A stretch of 64,000 nt of DNA from Bicyclus anynana (GCF_947172395.1 NC_069109.1:6519163-6583162); one strand, 5' to 3'; positions 19,976 through 29,783 are shown, counted from the first letter of the stretch. The notes: generated from the sequence alone by a model not told the origin. Made by a program: numbers and translations.

Positions 19976-20189
19976 AGGGATCTTCTGTCTTAAGTTCTGT
20001 CTTAAGTTTTATAATTATTATTACATTTTTTTTTCTTACCTATTTGTGTTTCGTTGTATTTTTAATTATTATTGTTATAATTCTCTCTATTTTTCTTTTT
20101 AATTGATTTATGTTTATGTATTTTGTGACGCCATTATTTTCGTATGTGTATTCGTGGATAGTATCGTTGTTTACATGTTTAAACTATTT

Positions 20190-20240
20190 TTAACCGACTT
20201 CAAAAAAGGAGGAGGTTCTTAATTCGGTCGGTTTTTTATT
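20190..20240 (+). repeat. Family-F repeat fragment
   Basis: AACCGACTTCAAAAAAGGAG then GAGGTTCTTAATTCGGTCGG. The same lepidopteran repeat occurs at 61552 and, inverted, at 49190-49275. Confidence 0.45.
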
Positions 20241-20417
20241 TTTTATTACGTTTATTTTTGATTTAAGAAATAATATGTAAATGTTAACTATCCCTAAGAA
20301 ATAAAAATAAATAAGTTATTAACTAATTAGCTAACAACATTATAAAGTGACGATATCAATATTAAAAACCTTTTAAATCTTAAATAGTATATTAAATAGC
20401 AAGAAGTCAAAAGTTAC

Positions 20418-20556
20418 CTTCTAGAAGAGAAACTTCTCCTAGTTTCAGGGCTCAGTTCCTTCTCCGCTGGTAGAGGAATGGGCTTGAAGACGTAAGGTTT
20501 GATGAGGTAATGCGCTCCTACGTTCTTGCAGAGGTCTATTGACACCATCTCGTAGC
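20418..20556 (-). CDS. Exon 3 of secreted Kazal-domain gene
   Basis: The acceptor CTACCTCAG precedes 20556 and the donor GTAACT begins at 20417. The 139-bp exon begins with two bases completing a codon (phase 1, matching the end of exon 2) and ends in phase 2, matching exon 4. It encodes YEMVSIDLCKNVGAHYLIKP and a basic tail ending RRSFSSR. The cysteine in SIDLC supplies the sixth Kazal cysteine, 16 residues after the VNC of exon 2, so the Kazal fold is split across a 20-kb intron. Confidence 0.75.
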
Positions 20557-20629
20557 CTGAGGTAGAAGAGTTTTAGCAGACTCAGAAGTGGATTACAAAA
20601 AACAAGAAAACCAATGTCAAAAATAAGAA

Positions 20630-21198
20630 AACCAAAATAAGACCCTAGAATGGAAGATATTGAAAGTCACTAATGACAAAAATAAGAACCTAGAATGGAA
20701 CAGAATGACCTTGAGTGGAATCACGCACATGTGAACGTTGTGTGTAGGGTTAAAGGCACCTTTGACAGTTAACTAACACTTCCCTTTTCCAATCAAGTCA
20801 CTTTCCCCGCCTATCCTAAGTAACCCATCTATACTCTATAGTCTATACTAATATATAAAGCTGACGTGTTTGTTTCTTTGTTTGTTTGTTTGTTTGATTG
20901 AACGCGCTAATATCAGGAACTACTGATCCGATTTGAAAAATTCTTTCAGTGTTCAGCTCAGTTTCAGCTAGTAAATAATAATTATACAACAAGAAATGTA
21001 GACGGCTCGAACGCCACGAGCATACTGAAGCCGACCGTGCGACGAGCGCCTTATATCGCAAGTCGTTCCTGCCAACCAATCGTTACCCCTCTCTAACTCC
21101 CTACTCTTTACGAAACAAGTCGCGCCACCTAGCGTCGGCACGAGCCAACACGAGATCGAGTGACGCCATATCCGTCTCAGACTACTATTTCCTACAAT
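20630..21198 (-). repeat. Unclassified repeat, inverted partner of 17047-17345
   Basis: It carries the reverse complements of the 17047-17345 blocks (CAAAATAAGACCCTAGAATG; CCGCCTATCCTAAGTAACCC; AGCCAACACGAGATCGAG). An internal tandem duplication around AAGA(A)CCCTAGAATGGAA is visible at 20635-20705. A Lep1-like piece (20845-20973) interrupts it. Confidence 0.5.
20845..20973 (+). mobile_element. Lep1-like Helitron, internally deleted
   Basis: It starts TCTATACTAATATATAAAGC and ends TTTCAGCTAG, but the middle is missing after TTCTTTCAGTGTT. It is inserted in the unclassified repeat. Confidence 0.5.
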
Positions 21199-21204
21199 AG
21201 ATAC

Positions 21205-21462
21205 AAGTTAGCCTTTGACTACAATCTCACCTGATGGTAAGTGATGATGCAATCTAAGATGGAAGCGGGCTAATTTGTTAGGAGGAAGAAGAAAATTCAC
21301 ACCCCTTTCTAAACGACATCGTACCTGAACGCTAAATCGCTTGGCGGTACGTCTTTTCCGGTAGGGTGGTAACTAGCCACGGCCGAAACCTCCCACCAGC
21401 CAGACCTGGACCGGTTAAGAAAATATCAATCGGCCCAGCCGGGAATCGAATCCAGGACCTCC
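21205..21462 (-). mobile_element. tRNA-derived SINE (family B), inverted
   Basis: ACAAGTTAGCCTTTGACTAC (tail side) at the left, the CGCTAAATCGCTTGGCG block, and GGGAATCGAATCCAGGACCT (B box) at the right. The head is truncated where it meets the next SINE. Confidence 0.7.
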
Positions 21463-21565
21463 TTTTCCTTAGATTTCCTTAATTGGTCTAGGTCTGACTG
21501 ATGGGAGCCTTTAGTCGTGGTTAGTTACCACCCTACCGGTACGATGTCGTGTAGAAAACGAAAGG
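21463..21565 (+). mobile_element. SINE family B, 5' piece split by LTR element copy 2
   Basis: The body from CTTAATTGGTCTAGGTCTG to GTGTAGAAAACGAAAGG stops exactly at the LTR. The sequence continues at 40592 (GGTGTGGATTTTCATCCTCC), so this SINE is the insertion site. The conserved CAAAGACGTACCG block is deleted. Confidence 0.75.
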
Positions 21566-22161
21566 TGTTAAGAATTATTAGTGTCTAAACGAATAATTCA
21601 TGTTGACGACACTTTAGTATACATATTATGAGTAGTTTCTATACTATGGATCATTGATTGCTAGATTATTTAGGATATAGACGTTTTAATTATATATATG
21701 CAGTTATATCTGTTAAACATTCTGTTAGTTTCCTAGATTAAGTTCTTACTGGTATCAAAATTGTAATACATCTATTTTACTGGTAATAATGTAAATTAGC
21801 TATAAGAGTACTTATAATATATATATAGTAAGTATATGTAAGAGTAGCATTTAAATAATAGAACTAATTTCCTAATAGTACACTTTAGATATAAGCTATA
21901 ATAAATATTCAAAGTACCAGAGTTTTATTACCTTAACTCGATATTATATTATCTTATTTGTTAACTGATTTGTAACTATGTAAAGACTAGCGGATTGCTA
22001 TCTCTCTCTAGCATACGCCCCACTCTACTGTATATATTTGTCTCACTCTTACGTATAAGTTTATCTCTATATTTGAACTGTATTATGTTACAATAAAGCA
22101 TACAGGTTGCGCTTGCTTCAAACGCTATATATTTCAACACCCCTTAAATCAATCACACACT
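21566..22161 (+). repeat. 5' LTR of copy 2, U3/R part
   Basis: It starts TGTTAAGAATTATTAGTG. AATAAA lies at 22092-22097, 64 nt before the LINE. After the first ~20 bp this segment aligns poorly with the 3' LTR of the same element, although the U5 parts match well. The final TCAATCACACACT (22149-22161) is the left copy of the LINE-1 target duplication. Confidence 0.8.
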
Positions 22162-22421
22162 AAGTGATTAATTTCGTTTTCGCTCGCACGGGCCGATCGT
22201 GCGCGACTGGATTGTCCGGCAGGTTTGCTGCATCAAACCTGACTCGACATCGCCCGCGGGCCCGGTCCAGCCTGGACTGCGCCTGCGGCGGAGCTCACCC
22301 GCGCCGCGCCGCGCATCTCGCGAGAAGCCCAGCCTGGAAGTGCACGGTCCAGGCTGACGGCCGCGTAGTGTAGAAACCACGGCGCCGGTGTCATCGCGCG
22401 ACGCCGCAACGCCAAAGAAAA

Positions 22422-24773
22422 ATGGAGCCACCCCGCGGTTCCAAGCCACCCAAGGACGCCGCTGTTGCCTCGACTTCAGCGAGCACGAAGACCAGACGCC
22501 GCTCCACCTCTGGCGCATCCCGGGACAGATCGGGACGTGCTGAGGGAGAGAGAAGCTCTTCGCAGCAAGGAGGAAGCGAGACGGGTGCCCCCCGCACCCC
22601 GTCGCAGATCCCCCGCGCCTCACCGCCGCGCCTCACACCCGCGGTCGCCCGCGCTGAGCCCATCTCGCTCGCGCAGCGGTCGAGCGAAAGAGATGGTGAG
22701 TCATCTTATAAGCCCGCCGCACATCCCACCCGGCACGAGGTACAAGCTGGAGGCCAGCTATACCTTAAAGAGAGCCGCGAATCTCCGCGCACCTCCGCCA
22801 GTACTCCCGCCGCGCCTGTCGCCCGGCCGGAGCAACAGGTAGATAACGCGGAGCCACGCACCCCCGCCGCGCGCCCGCTCCGTGACGTTTTAGCGTCCTA
22901 CGAGCGGACCAGTTCGAGCGCAAAGAAAACCCACCAACCCGCTACCACAACCGGCGTGGCGGGTGAGAAAACGAGCAGCGAGCCACACACGCCCGCCGCA
23001 AGGCCTGCACGTCGCGACGCCCTTCCTTCGCACACACGGCCAGCTGCGAGTAGTGGGCCAAAAGAAGATGGGCAACGGTCAAAGCCTGCAGTGGCCAGAC
23101 CTACCCAATCTCCGAAATCCAAACTCGAAGCCGATTGCCTAATTTTATATCGACTAGATAAGGCAGGCCTCGGATCGGATGAACTCAAGGCCGCCCTGGC
23201 CATACACCTGAATGACCGCCAGCGAGTACTGGACAATGAGAAGGTAGAGTCTCCCACAGACGCAGCCTCCGACGAAGAAGACATAGAGGAAGCCTGCCAA
23301 CTAGCAGCGCAAACCCCGATTCCAGCGGTGCAATACACCGCGCCTCTAAAACGTCAGCGTACCGAAACCGACTTACACCCGGATCCTAAGCTGGCGAAAA
23401 CCTCAGGTGAAGAAGCGCTACCACAGCGCGATCCACGCCTCCGAAGCCGCTCCAGCTGCATCATCGGAATGGACACCGATGAAAGCGAATTACCATCGCA
23501 ACCGACTCCGACTACGACGCCCGCGCCTCGACCATCCACGAGTTTCGCTGACGCAGCGCGCCCACGGCATGAAGAGCAGAAAAATAGAGACCGAACAAAA
23601 CCCAGCTCTACAGGCTCTACCGACTCTACCGGCGGACAAGTCCCGCCAGCACAACCACCGCCCAAGAAACCGCGCTACCCACCGCTTGTGGTAGAGCAGC
23701 TCCCGAACTGGGCACACCACCTTCGCCAGTTGAAGGATAAACTTGGTAGAGCACCCAACGCTCGTCCCTTCGGGAGGGGAATAAAGTTTATCCCAACCGA
23801 AGAAAATGAATATCGCCTACTCCAACGATATCTCACAGAATTGGAAAAAACGGAGAAGATCTCGTGGTTCTCCTACTCGCTGCCCCAAGACAAAAGTCTG
23901 AAGGTAGCGATTAGGGGAGTTCCAGTTGACACACCACCTGCCGACATAGAGCAAGAGCTGCGAAACCTGGGCTTTGAGCCGGAGCTGGTCCGAGCTATTC
24001 GAGCCCGCAAAGGACGCCCGGGTTGCATCTTCCTGGCAATACTAAAACGGACTCCCGATACTCTACCGAAGATCTATGAGGTGGACGAACTCCTGTGCAT
24101 GCCGGGAGTCCGCATCGAAGCATGGCGTGGGAAGAAGGGGCCCGCGCAATGCCATAGATGCCAATTGTTCCGCCATAGCTCCCACATGTGCCATAGACGA
24201 CAAGCCTGCGTGCGCTGCGGAGAGGAGCACAGCGCGCACATGTGCCCACGTCCTCTCGAAGAACCAGCCACCTGCGCAAACTGCGGTGGCCCGCATCCTG
24301 CAAATAACTCCTCCTGCCCTGTATACCGCAAGGAGGCCAGAAACAAAAAAGCGGGTACAGTGGCAAGAACGGCCACCACACGAGAAGAGGATCGTCCTGC
24401 CCGCTCACAGACTAGGGCGGAGGAAGACGGCGCGCCCATTGCTCCGGGAGGTTCTAACATAAGAACCCCAGCAAATGAGCCCACCGCACGAGGCGCCCCC
24501 GTGCAAGGGAAGAAAAAGAAAAAGAAGAACCCAAAGAAGAAAAAACCCCAAGAGGCGACACAGAGCGCCACAACGGCCTCCGCTCCTAAAGAAGCGGCTC
24601 CGGGGAGAACGACGACGCGCCCACAAACGGAACGTAGAGCTGACTCTTCCAACATCAGTACTCAGTCAGCTCTACAAATGCTAACAGACGTTCTCCACGC
24701 AATACAAGCAGGCGAAGACGCGACCACCGCAATCCTCAGAGGAATAACCCAACTCCTCCAATCCAATGCCTAA
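22422..24773 (+). CDS. LINE-1 ORF1, Gag-like nucleic-acid-binding protein (783 aa)
   Basis: The N-terminal half (1-400) is Pro/Ala/Ser/Arg-rich and looks disordered. Residues ~410-545 hold KPRYPPLVVEQLPNW and SLKVAIRGVPVD, then GRPGCIFLAILKRTPD, the pre-C2HC region of Jockey-type ORF1 proteins. Three CCHC-type knuckles follow (CHRCQLFRHSSHMC, CVRCGEEHSAHMC, CANCGGPHPANNSSC), then a Lys-rich stretch near residue 695. The start ATG fits LINE-2, which also opens MEP-x-GSK. The protein should bind the LINE RNA and escort it to the nucleus (family knowledge). The stop overlaps ORF2 by 8 nt (ATGCCTAA). The frame is intact. Confidence 0.9.
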   Translation: MEPPRGSKPPKDAAVASTSASTKTRRRSTSGASRDRSGRAEGERSSSQQGGSETGAPRTPSQIPRASPPRLTPAVARAEPISLAQRSSERDGESSYKPAAHPTRHEVQAGGQLYLKESRESPRTSASTPAAPVARPEQQVDNAEPRTPAARPLRDVLASYERTSSSAKKTHQPATTTGVAGEKTSSEPHTPAARPARRDALPSHTRPAASSGPKEDGQRSKPAVARPTQSPKSKLEADCLILYRLDKAGLGSDELKAALAIHLNDRQRVLDNEKVESPTDAASDEEDIEEACQLAAQTPIPAVQYTAPLKRQRTETDLHPDPKLAKTSGEEALPQRDPRLRSRSSCIIGMDTDESELPSQPTPTTTPAPRPSTSFADAARPRHEEQKNRDRTKPSSTGSTDSTGGQVPPAQPPPKKPRYPPLVVEQLPNWAHHLRQLKDKLGRAPNARPFGRGIKFIPTEENEYRLLQRYLTELEKTEKISWFSYSLPQDKSLKVAIRGVPVDTPPADIEQELRNLGFEPELVRAIRARKGRPGCIFLAILKRTPDTLPKIYEVDELLCMPGVRIEAWRGKKGPAQCHRCQLFRHSSHMCHRRQACVRCGEEHSAHMCPRPLEEPATCANCGGPHPANNSSCPVYRKEARNKKAGTVARTATTREEDRPARSQTRAEEDGAPIAPGGSNIRTPANEPTARGAPVQGKKKKKKNPKKKKPQEATQSATTASAPKEAAPGRTTTRPQTERRADSSNISTQSALQMLTDVLHAIQAGEDATTAILRGITQLLQSNA

Positions 24774-26021
24774 GCCACTGAGATTGCTGTTCTGGAACGC
24801 CAATAGCCTTAAAAGAAAAAAGGCTCTCTTTCGGACGCTACTACGGGAGCAAGATATAGATGTGGCGCTTATCTGCGAAACTCTACTAGCCTCCAAAGAC
24901 ATAATAAAGTTCCCGGGGTACTTTACTTACCGGGAGGACGATCCTCCATCGACACAAACGAAACGAGGCCTTGCAATCCTAGTACGGAGAAGATTGGTAC
25001 ATCAGCTGCTGCCCTCCGTAGAATTGGAGACCTTCCAAGCAATGGGTGTGGAACTCGAACTGGCTGGACGTCCGCACCGACTATACATTATATACAGACC
25101 GCCGACAAACAGAACATTGGACATGCAAGAGCTCCAGAAAATCATAGATCCCCAAATACCGACAGTATTGGCCGGGGACTGGAACGCCAAGCACCCAGCG
25201 TGGAATTCGAGTACCACGACTCCAGTGGGTAGAGCACTCTTTGCCGAAGCGGACCGAAGAGGGTACCAAATCACCGGCCCCGAAGTGCCCACCCACTACC
25301 CCTTCAATGATGACCACTTACCCGATGTCTTGGACTTCGTAGTGGCGCGTGGACTTCCAAACATCCCCCCACTTGAAGTCTTAAATGACGACATGGGCTC
25401 AGACCACTTGCCAGTTCTGACCACCTTGGACGCCGGCACTGCGCCTAGCCCGCAAATGCCTCAAAAGAAGAGAATAGACTGGGACAAGTACACGTCTATC
25501 ATTTCGGACACCATCCCGACTGGATCGGCATCGACTCCAGAACAAGTAGAGACCCTTGCGATGGGAATTACAACGTCCATCCAAGGGGCTCTAAAGGAAG
25601 CCACTACCGTGACCACAGCCCAGAGCACCAAACCCCCGCTTCCCCGCCAGATACAGCAGCTTCTGGAGAGGAAAAGAAAACTCAGGAGAAAATGGCAATC
25701 CAGTAGATGTCCCGTGCAAAAGAGACAACTAAACCAACTAGCTGAACGAATCACTAACCAGCTCACAGCAAACTCGACTGATGAATGGCTAGATCACCTA
25801 GAGACCGTCAGGGAGGACCAAACTTCACTCCACAAACTCTGCCGGAGCTTCACAAAGGTCCCTACTCCAAAGACGCCACTGCTGCACGATGACGGTAATC
25901 TCCGCTATCGTGCAGCAGACAGAGCTGAGATACTGGCCAAACATCTCGAGACCCAGTTCTCGCCGTTCCCGGACAAAAATCCCGCCCACACGCAGCAAAT
26001 CATCAGCGACAACCAAAGGTT
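24766..26021 (+). CDS. LINE-1 ORF2, segment 1: AP-like endonuclease
   Basis: It starts with the ATG embedded in the ORF1 terminus. N-terminal LRLLFWNANSLKRKK, the acidic ICETLL, AGDWNAKHPAWNS near residue 140, and SDHLPVLTTL near residue 210 are the expected catalytic blocks of an APE-type endonuclease, which nicks the target DNA to start reverse transcription. The linker to RT (residues ~230-418) ends at ISDNQR, where a 242-bp insertion adds a stop shortly after. Frame and length agree with LINE-2. Confidence 0.88.
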
Positions 26022-26263
26022 TGTGGTGGTCACACACACATAGATTGTAAATGAAATGCTACTTAAGCATTTTCGTAATTATGACGAAGTCTATACGGGC
26101 GGTTTGTCGCCAGTCGTTACCTAACCGTTGTAACTGATAGTCAATATAAGTGTTTTATCAGTAGAGCCTACTATTATTTATCACCCATAACCGCTACCCG
26201 GGACACGACATACCTTACTCAAACCCCAATATATAAGTATCCAAATAGTACTAAAGTGGTACA
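26022..26263 (+). mobile_element. 242-bp TG...CA insertion, possible solo LTR
   Basis: It is flanked by AAAGGTT (26015-26021 and 26264-26270). It starts TGTGGTGGTCACACAC and ends TAAAGTGGTACA. Removing it with one duplication restores the ORF2 frame exactly (…QRF|FDDEHET). TG/CA ends suggest a solo LTR, but a 7-bp duplication is longer than usual for LTR elements; orientation is assumed. Confidence 0.7.
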
Positions 26264-26270
26264 AAAGGTT

Positions 26271-27128
26271 CTTCGATGACGAACATGAAACTAGTGATGC
26301 CGAGGAAAACTTCTTCTTCTCCCCGGGAATGGTCAGCACAATAATCAAAAAGACCAAACTCAAGAAAGCCCCCGGAGCAGACGGGATAACGAATAACGCG
26401 CTCCGCCACTTGCCACGAAAGGCGGTAGTCGCTTTGACCCGTCTCTTCAATGGAATCCTACGTTCGGGCCACTTTCCCGAAATCTGGAAGGTGGGACATA
26501 TTATTGTGCTGCCAAAACCCGGAAAAAACCCCAGAAAGCCGGAGAGCTATCGACCCATCACTCTCCTCCCCACGACATCGAAGATCTTTGAGAAACTGCT
26601 CATTCAACAACTGCTCCCTTATATAACGCCCAGACCGGAACAGTTTGGGTTCTGTGCGGAGCACAGCACAACACTGCAGCTGATGAGAGTACTTCATATC
26701 TTCACCAACGCTCTTAACAAAAAGGAGAAGACTGTGGCAGTCTTCTTAGACATGGAAAAGGCCTTCGACCGAGTCTGGGACGAGGGCCTAATCCACAAAC
26801 TAACAAGGACCGCCACCCCCAAGAAGTTAATGAAGATCTTGAAGTCCTTCCTAACTAACAGGAAATTCCGAGTGAAGGTGGACGGCGAAATCTCCGAGGA
26901 ATTCCCCATCAAAGCGGGCGTCCCGCAGGGAAGCTGTTTGTCGCCGATGCTGTACTCCACTTTTACTGATGACATCCCAGTCCTCCCCGGGACCACACTA
27001 GCGCTGTACGCGGACGATGCGGCGTACATAGCCACGTCGCTGAACCACGCACACGCTACCAAGAAGCTCCAAAACACCCTGGACTCCCTCCCCGAATGGT
27101 TGGAAAAATGGCGCTTGTCAGTAAATGT
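26271..27128 (+). CDS. LINE-1 ORF2, segment 2: reverse transcriptase core
   Basis: It continues the ORF2 frame after the 242-bp insertion. RT blocks in order: KKAPGADGITNNALRHLP, YRPITLLPTTSKIFEKLL, EQFGFCAEHSTTLQL, VFLDMEKAFDRVWDEGL (first catalytic Asp), KAGVPQGSCLSPMLYS, and LALYADDAAYIATS (catalytic YADD). Block order and spacing match Jockey-clade RTs. It stops being host sequence at 27128, in WRLSVNV, where another LINE inserted. Confidence 0.88.
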
Positions 27129-28255
27129 CGTTCGATTCAATTAATATAACTCTTTTGCTTGCCAAACTTTCACATTACGGTTTCTCGTTTACCACAGTCC
27201 TATGGTTCGCTAGTTACCTTCAAAATAGGAAGCAACGAGTTCTTTTACGCAAGATTAATGGGAATGAATTACTGTCGACAGTAAAACCTATAAACAGAGG
27301 AGTACCCCAGGGATCTATTCTGGGTCCTTTATTATTTATTTTATATTCGGCTGATATAGTTAACTGTTTAGAAAATTCTCAATATCACTTATACGCAGAT
27401 GACTTGCAAATATATGTTCCTGTAGATCGAAAAGACGTCAATGCCTGTGTTGGTAAATTAAACGAAATCCTTGCTAAAGTTTCACAATGGTGTAAACATA
27501 ACGCGTTAATTCTTAATCCCCTTAAATCGAAATTCATGGTCGTTGGGACAAAGAAGCAAGTAAAAGTTATACTAGATCAACAGCCTAGGGTACACATTGA
27601 TGGAGTAAATATCGAACATGTCAATGATACTCGGAATCTAGGATTACGTATCGATGAGAACTTGCGCTTTGAGAACCACTTAATCGATCTTGCTCGGAAT
27701 TGTTTTTACAGACTAAAAGTACTATATAGTATTCGATCCTTTATTAGCATTAAACTTCGAATTAAACTTTGTGACACATTAATACTTTCAAAATTTAGTT
27801 ATTGTTTTACTGCATATGGCCCATGTCTTCTACAAAAGTCGTGGCGATTGATTCAGCGAGTTCAAAACGCTTGTGCTCGTTTTTGTTTCACCGTCCCGCC
27901 CAGATCACACATCACCCCATTTTTAATTGATAATAAAATATTAAATATGAAACATAGGTATCAGCTATTAGTAGGCACTCTTTTATTTGGTGTTGCCAAA
28001 ACTAAAGAACCTCCATATTTATACAGTAAGCTAGCTTGGCGGGAACCTAGCTATGGTAAGAGGTCTAAAGTACCACCTTTAATAATGCCACAGCACAGGT
28101 CTGCAGCATTTCGTGGCAGTTTTAAATATCTTGCCACAAAATGTTGGAACAACATCCCCCCACCTATTCGGGAGATAAAATCTAAATTTACTTTTAAGAA
28201 AATTTTTCGATTGTATTTGTTAGATTGCCAAAAAGCAGACTGTGGCAATTATTAA
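27129..28255 (+). CDS. RT C-terminal two-thirds of the nested LINE
   Basis: An open frame runs from the truncation point to TAA at 28255. It contains FDSINITLLLAKLSHYGF, NRGVPQGSILGPLLFILY, YADDLQIYVPVDRKD and NALILNPLKSKFMVVG, so the fingers are partly lost but the YADD core remains, then a C-terminal region with WRLIQRVQNACARFCF and CWNNIPPPIREIKSKFTFK. The truncated N-terminus means no endonuclease and no autonomous function. The open frame implies recent insertion. CR1-like versus Jockey-like assignment is uncertain. Confidence 0.75.
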
Positions 28256-28664
28256 TTATTAATTAATAATAAACAATAAATTCTATATATATTTTTTTCC
28301 TTTTTTTTTAAATTTTTCTTTTCTTTTGTGTTTGCTAGCTATTGAGATTAACTTTTTTTTTTTTTTTTTTTGTTCTTCTGAGATTACACTACTGTATTTT
28401 TTAAACTGTATTTTGTTTTATTTTATTAGTTATATAATTATTTTGTGTTCTGTTCTTCCCTCCTCAGGGTCTGACAGAATACCAGCGTTGTGGGTACTGA
28501 TGTACTCACAACAAATTTTAGCTGAGTCAGGCCCATTTTTTTTTTTTTGGCACAACATATTTTCTATATATATATGTATTAGTTTTAAGTTATTATTACG
28601 ATGTAAATGTATTAGTTTTAAGTTATTATGTAGTTATGTGTTGTGTTAACAAATAAATGATTTC
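27129..28664 (+). mobile_element. 5'-truncated CR1/Jockey-like LINE nested in LINE-1
   Basis: It is flanked by TAAATGT (27122-27128 and 28665-28671). The insert contributes 1,536 bp and one duplication copy. It begins mid-RT and ends with GTTGTGTTAACAAATAAATGATTTC, the tail of a common lepidopteran LINE; a second copy of this tail lies at 48404-48466. Precise excision restores the LINE-1 frame (SVN|VGKTQ). Confidence 0.85.
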
Positions 28665-28671
28665 TAAATGT

Positions 28672-29227
28672 GGGGAAAACACAAGCAATTGCTATGGGAA
28701 GTGGCCCCAAAATCTCCCAAAAATTGAAGTTGTGTGACCAAGAAATCACTTGGCACAACACAGTGAAGTACCTAGGTCTAACAATTGACCGGAATCTCAC
28801 AATGAGGCCGCATATTAAAAATGTCGCAAACAAGGCGAGAGTCGCCACACACGTCCTTCGACCGGTGCTCTCTTCGTGCCTGCCGCTACGGATGAAGTTA
28901 GGGGTGTATAAGACATATATACGCCCCATCCTGACCTACGCAGCACCAGCCTGGTACTCGCTCGCGAAGGAGAGCAACAGGCGGACCCTCAGAGCCAGAC
29001 AATCACAGGCCCTGAGACAAATAGCGAACGCCCCTCGGTACGTCAGGAACCGCACCATCGCCAGGGACCTGCGTATCGAGGACTTAGACTCGGAAATAAA
29101 ATCCCAAGCCATCCGAGTCTTTGCCAAAGCAGACGCGTCGCAAATGGCCCACATCAAAGACATTGCGCCGTACCATGCTCGCCCGCCTGAGAAAAGGGAA
29201 TACCCGAGGGACATACTAACCAAATAG
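28672..29227 (+). CDS. LINE-1 ORF2, segment 3: C-terminal domain
   Basis: It resumes the ORF2 frame one base after the duplication (GKTQAIAMGSGP, KYLGLTIDRNLTMRPHI, YKTYIRPILTYAAPAW) and ends at the TAG closing 29227. The three ORF2 segments total 1256+858+556 = 2670 bp, that is 889 residues plus stop, against 887 residues in LINE-2. So before the two insertions ORF2 was apparently complete. Confidence 0.88.
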
Positions 29228-29458
29228 CTCATATGAGGCCCCATGGCGAGGTTGCCGCCTAGACAACCATACCATGAAACACCAAGAAAGGATAAAATAA
29301 AATAAAGATACGAAGAAAACCACAAACGCCCCCAATAGGAGGCGAATCCAACGACCGCTCTATCTTTATAGAGCGCGGTAGAGAACCACGCGCAGAGAGC
29401 ATATGCTCTGGTCGCGTCTCCCCCCCGGGCCCTGCGGGCCCGGAGAGAAGATATACTG
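29228..29458 (+). other. LINE-1 3' UTR without poly(A)
   Basis: It contains the hairpins CGCTCTATCTTTATAGAGCG, GAGAGCATATGCTCT and CCGGGCCC/GGGCCCGG. It terminates at ATATACTG directly against the right target duplication. A structured, tail-less end is unusual for Jockey-clade LINEs. Confidence 0.65.
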
Positions 29459-29471
29459 TCAATCACACACT

Positions 29472-29575
29472 TCACTCCCGAAGCCTGAAGCGATCGCACC
29501 TCTACATAACAAGAATTACGTGTTTTATTTATACGCGTCACTCCCTGTGGTTTGGACTCTCCAAAATCCTCCACA
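29472..29575 (+). repeat. 5' LTR of copy 2, U5 part
   Basis: TCACTCCCGAAGCCTGAAGC...AAATCCTCCACA. It is about 93% identical to the U5 remainder of the 3' LTR (40482-40586) and recognisably homologous to 9820-9922. Confidence 0.8.
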
Positions 29576-29580
29576 GTGCA

Positions 29581-29600
29581 TGGTCCTTCGAGCCGGATTC
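29581..29600 (+). promoter_or_regulatory. Primer-binding site, tRNA-Tyr (copy 2)
   Basis: TGGTCCTTCGAGCCGGATTC is fully complementary to the insect tRNA-Tyr 3' end including CCA, as I recall it (GAATCCGGCTCGAAGGACCA). It lies five bases after the LTR end. Confidence 0.65.
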
Positions 29601-29783
29601 ACCGAGCCGGCAAACATTTGAAGAATAAGCTCAGGCAAGAGAGCGTCTCCGTGGAAGAACTGAAGAGGAATCAACCTATCGCCGCAGAACAGGGTTCCGC
29701 GGGCTGGGAAAATCGTTCAGTTGGGCCACGGAACTGAAGTGACGTCATCGAAGTCTGCCTAGACCGAAGAAAAGGCATCAACC

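Larger units (their letters stand above)
22162..29458 (+). mobile_element. LINE-1: Jockey-clade LINE with two nested insertions
   Basis: It is flanked by a 13-bp duplication TCAATCACACACT (22149-22161 and 29459-29471). It contains a 5' UTR, ORF1, an overlapping ORF2 and a 3' UTR ending in a GC-rich hairpin (CCGGGCCC/GGGCCCGG, 29425-29443) and ATATACTG, with no poly(A). It is GC-rich against an AT-rich host. Two later insertions (26022-26263 and 27129-28664) split ORF2. It is in sense orientation to the LTR. Confidence 0.88.

Noticed and set aside
22168..22623. Long minus-strand open frames across the GC-rich LINE ORF1 regions (also 23995-24655, 34716-35462, 36625-37335)
   Set aside because: They are antisense shadows of the ORF1 genes, created by GC-rich codon bias; no conserved motif.
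22162..29458. LINE-1 and LINE-2 as one duplicated segment
   Set aside because: Their ORFs, UTRs, target duplications and 3' ends all differ clearly; segmental duplication cannot explain both.
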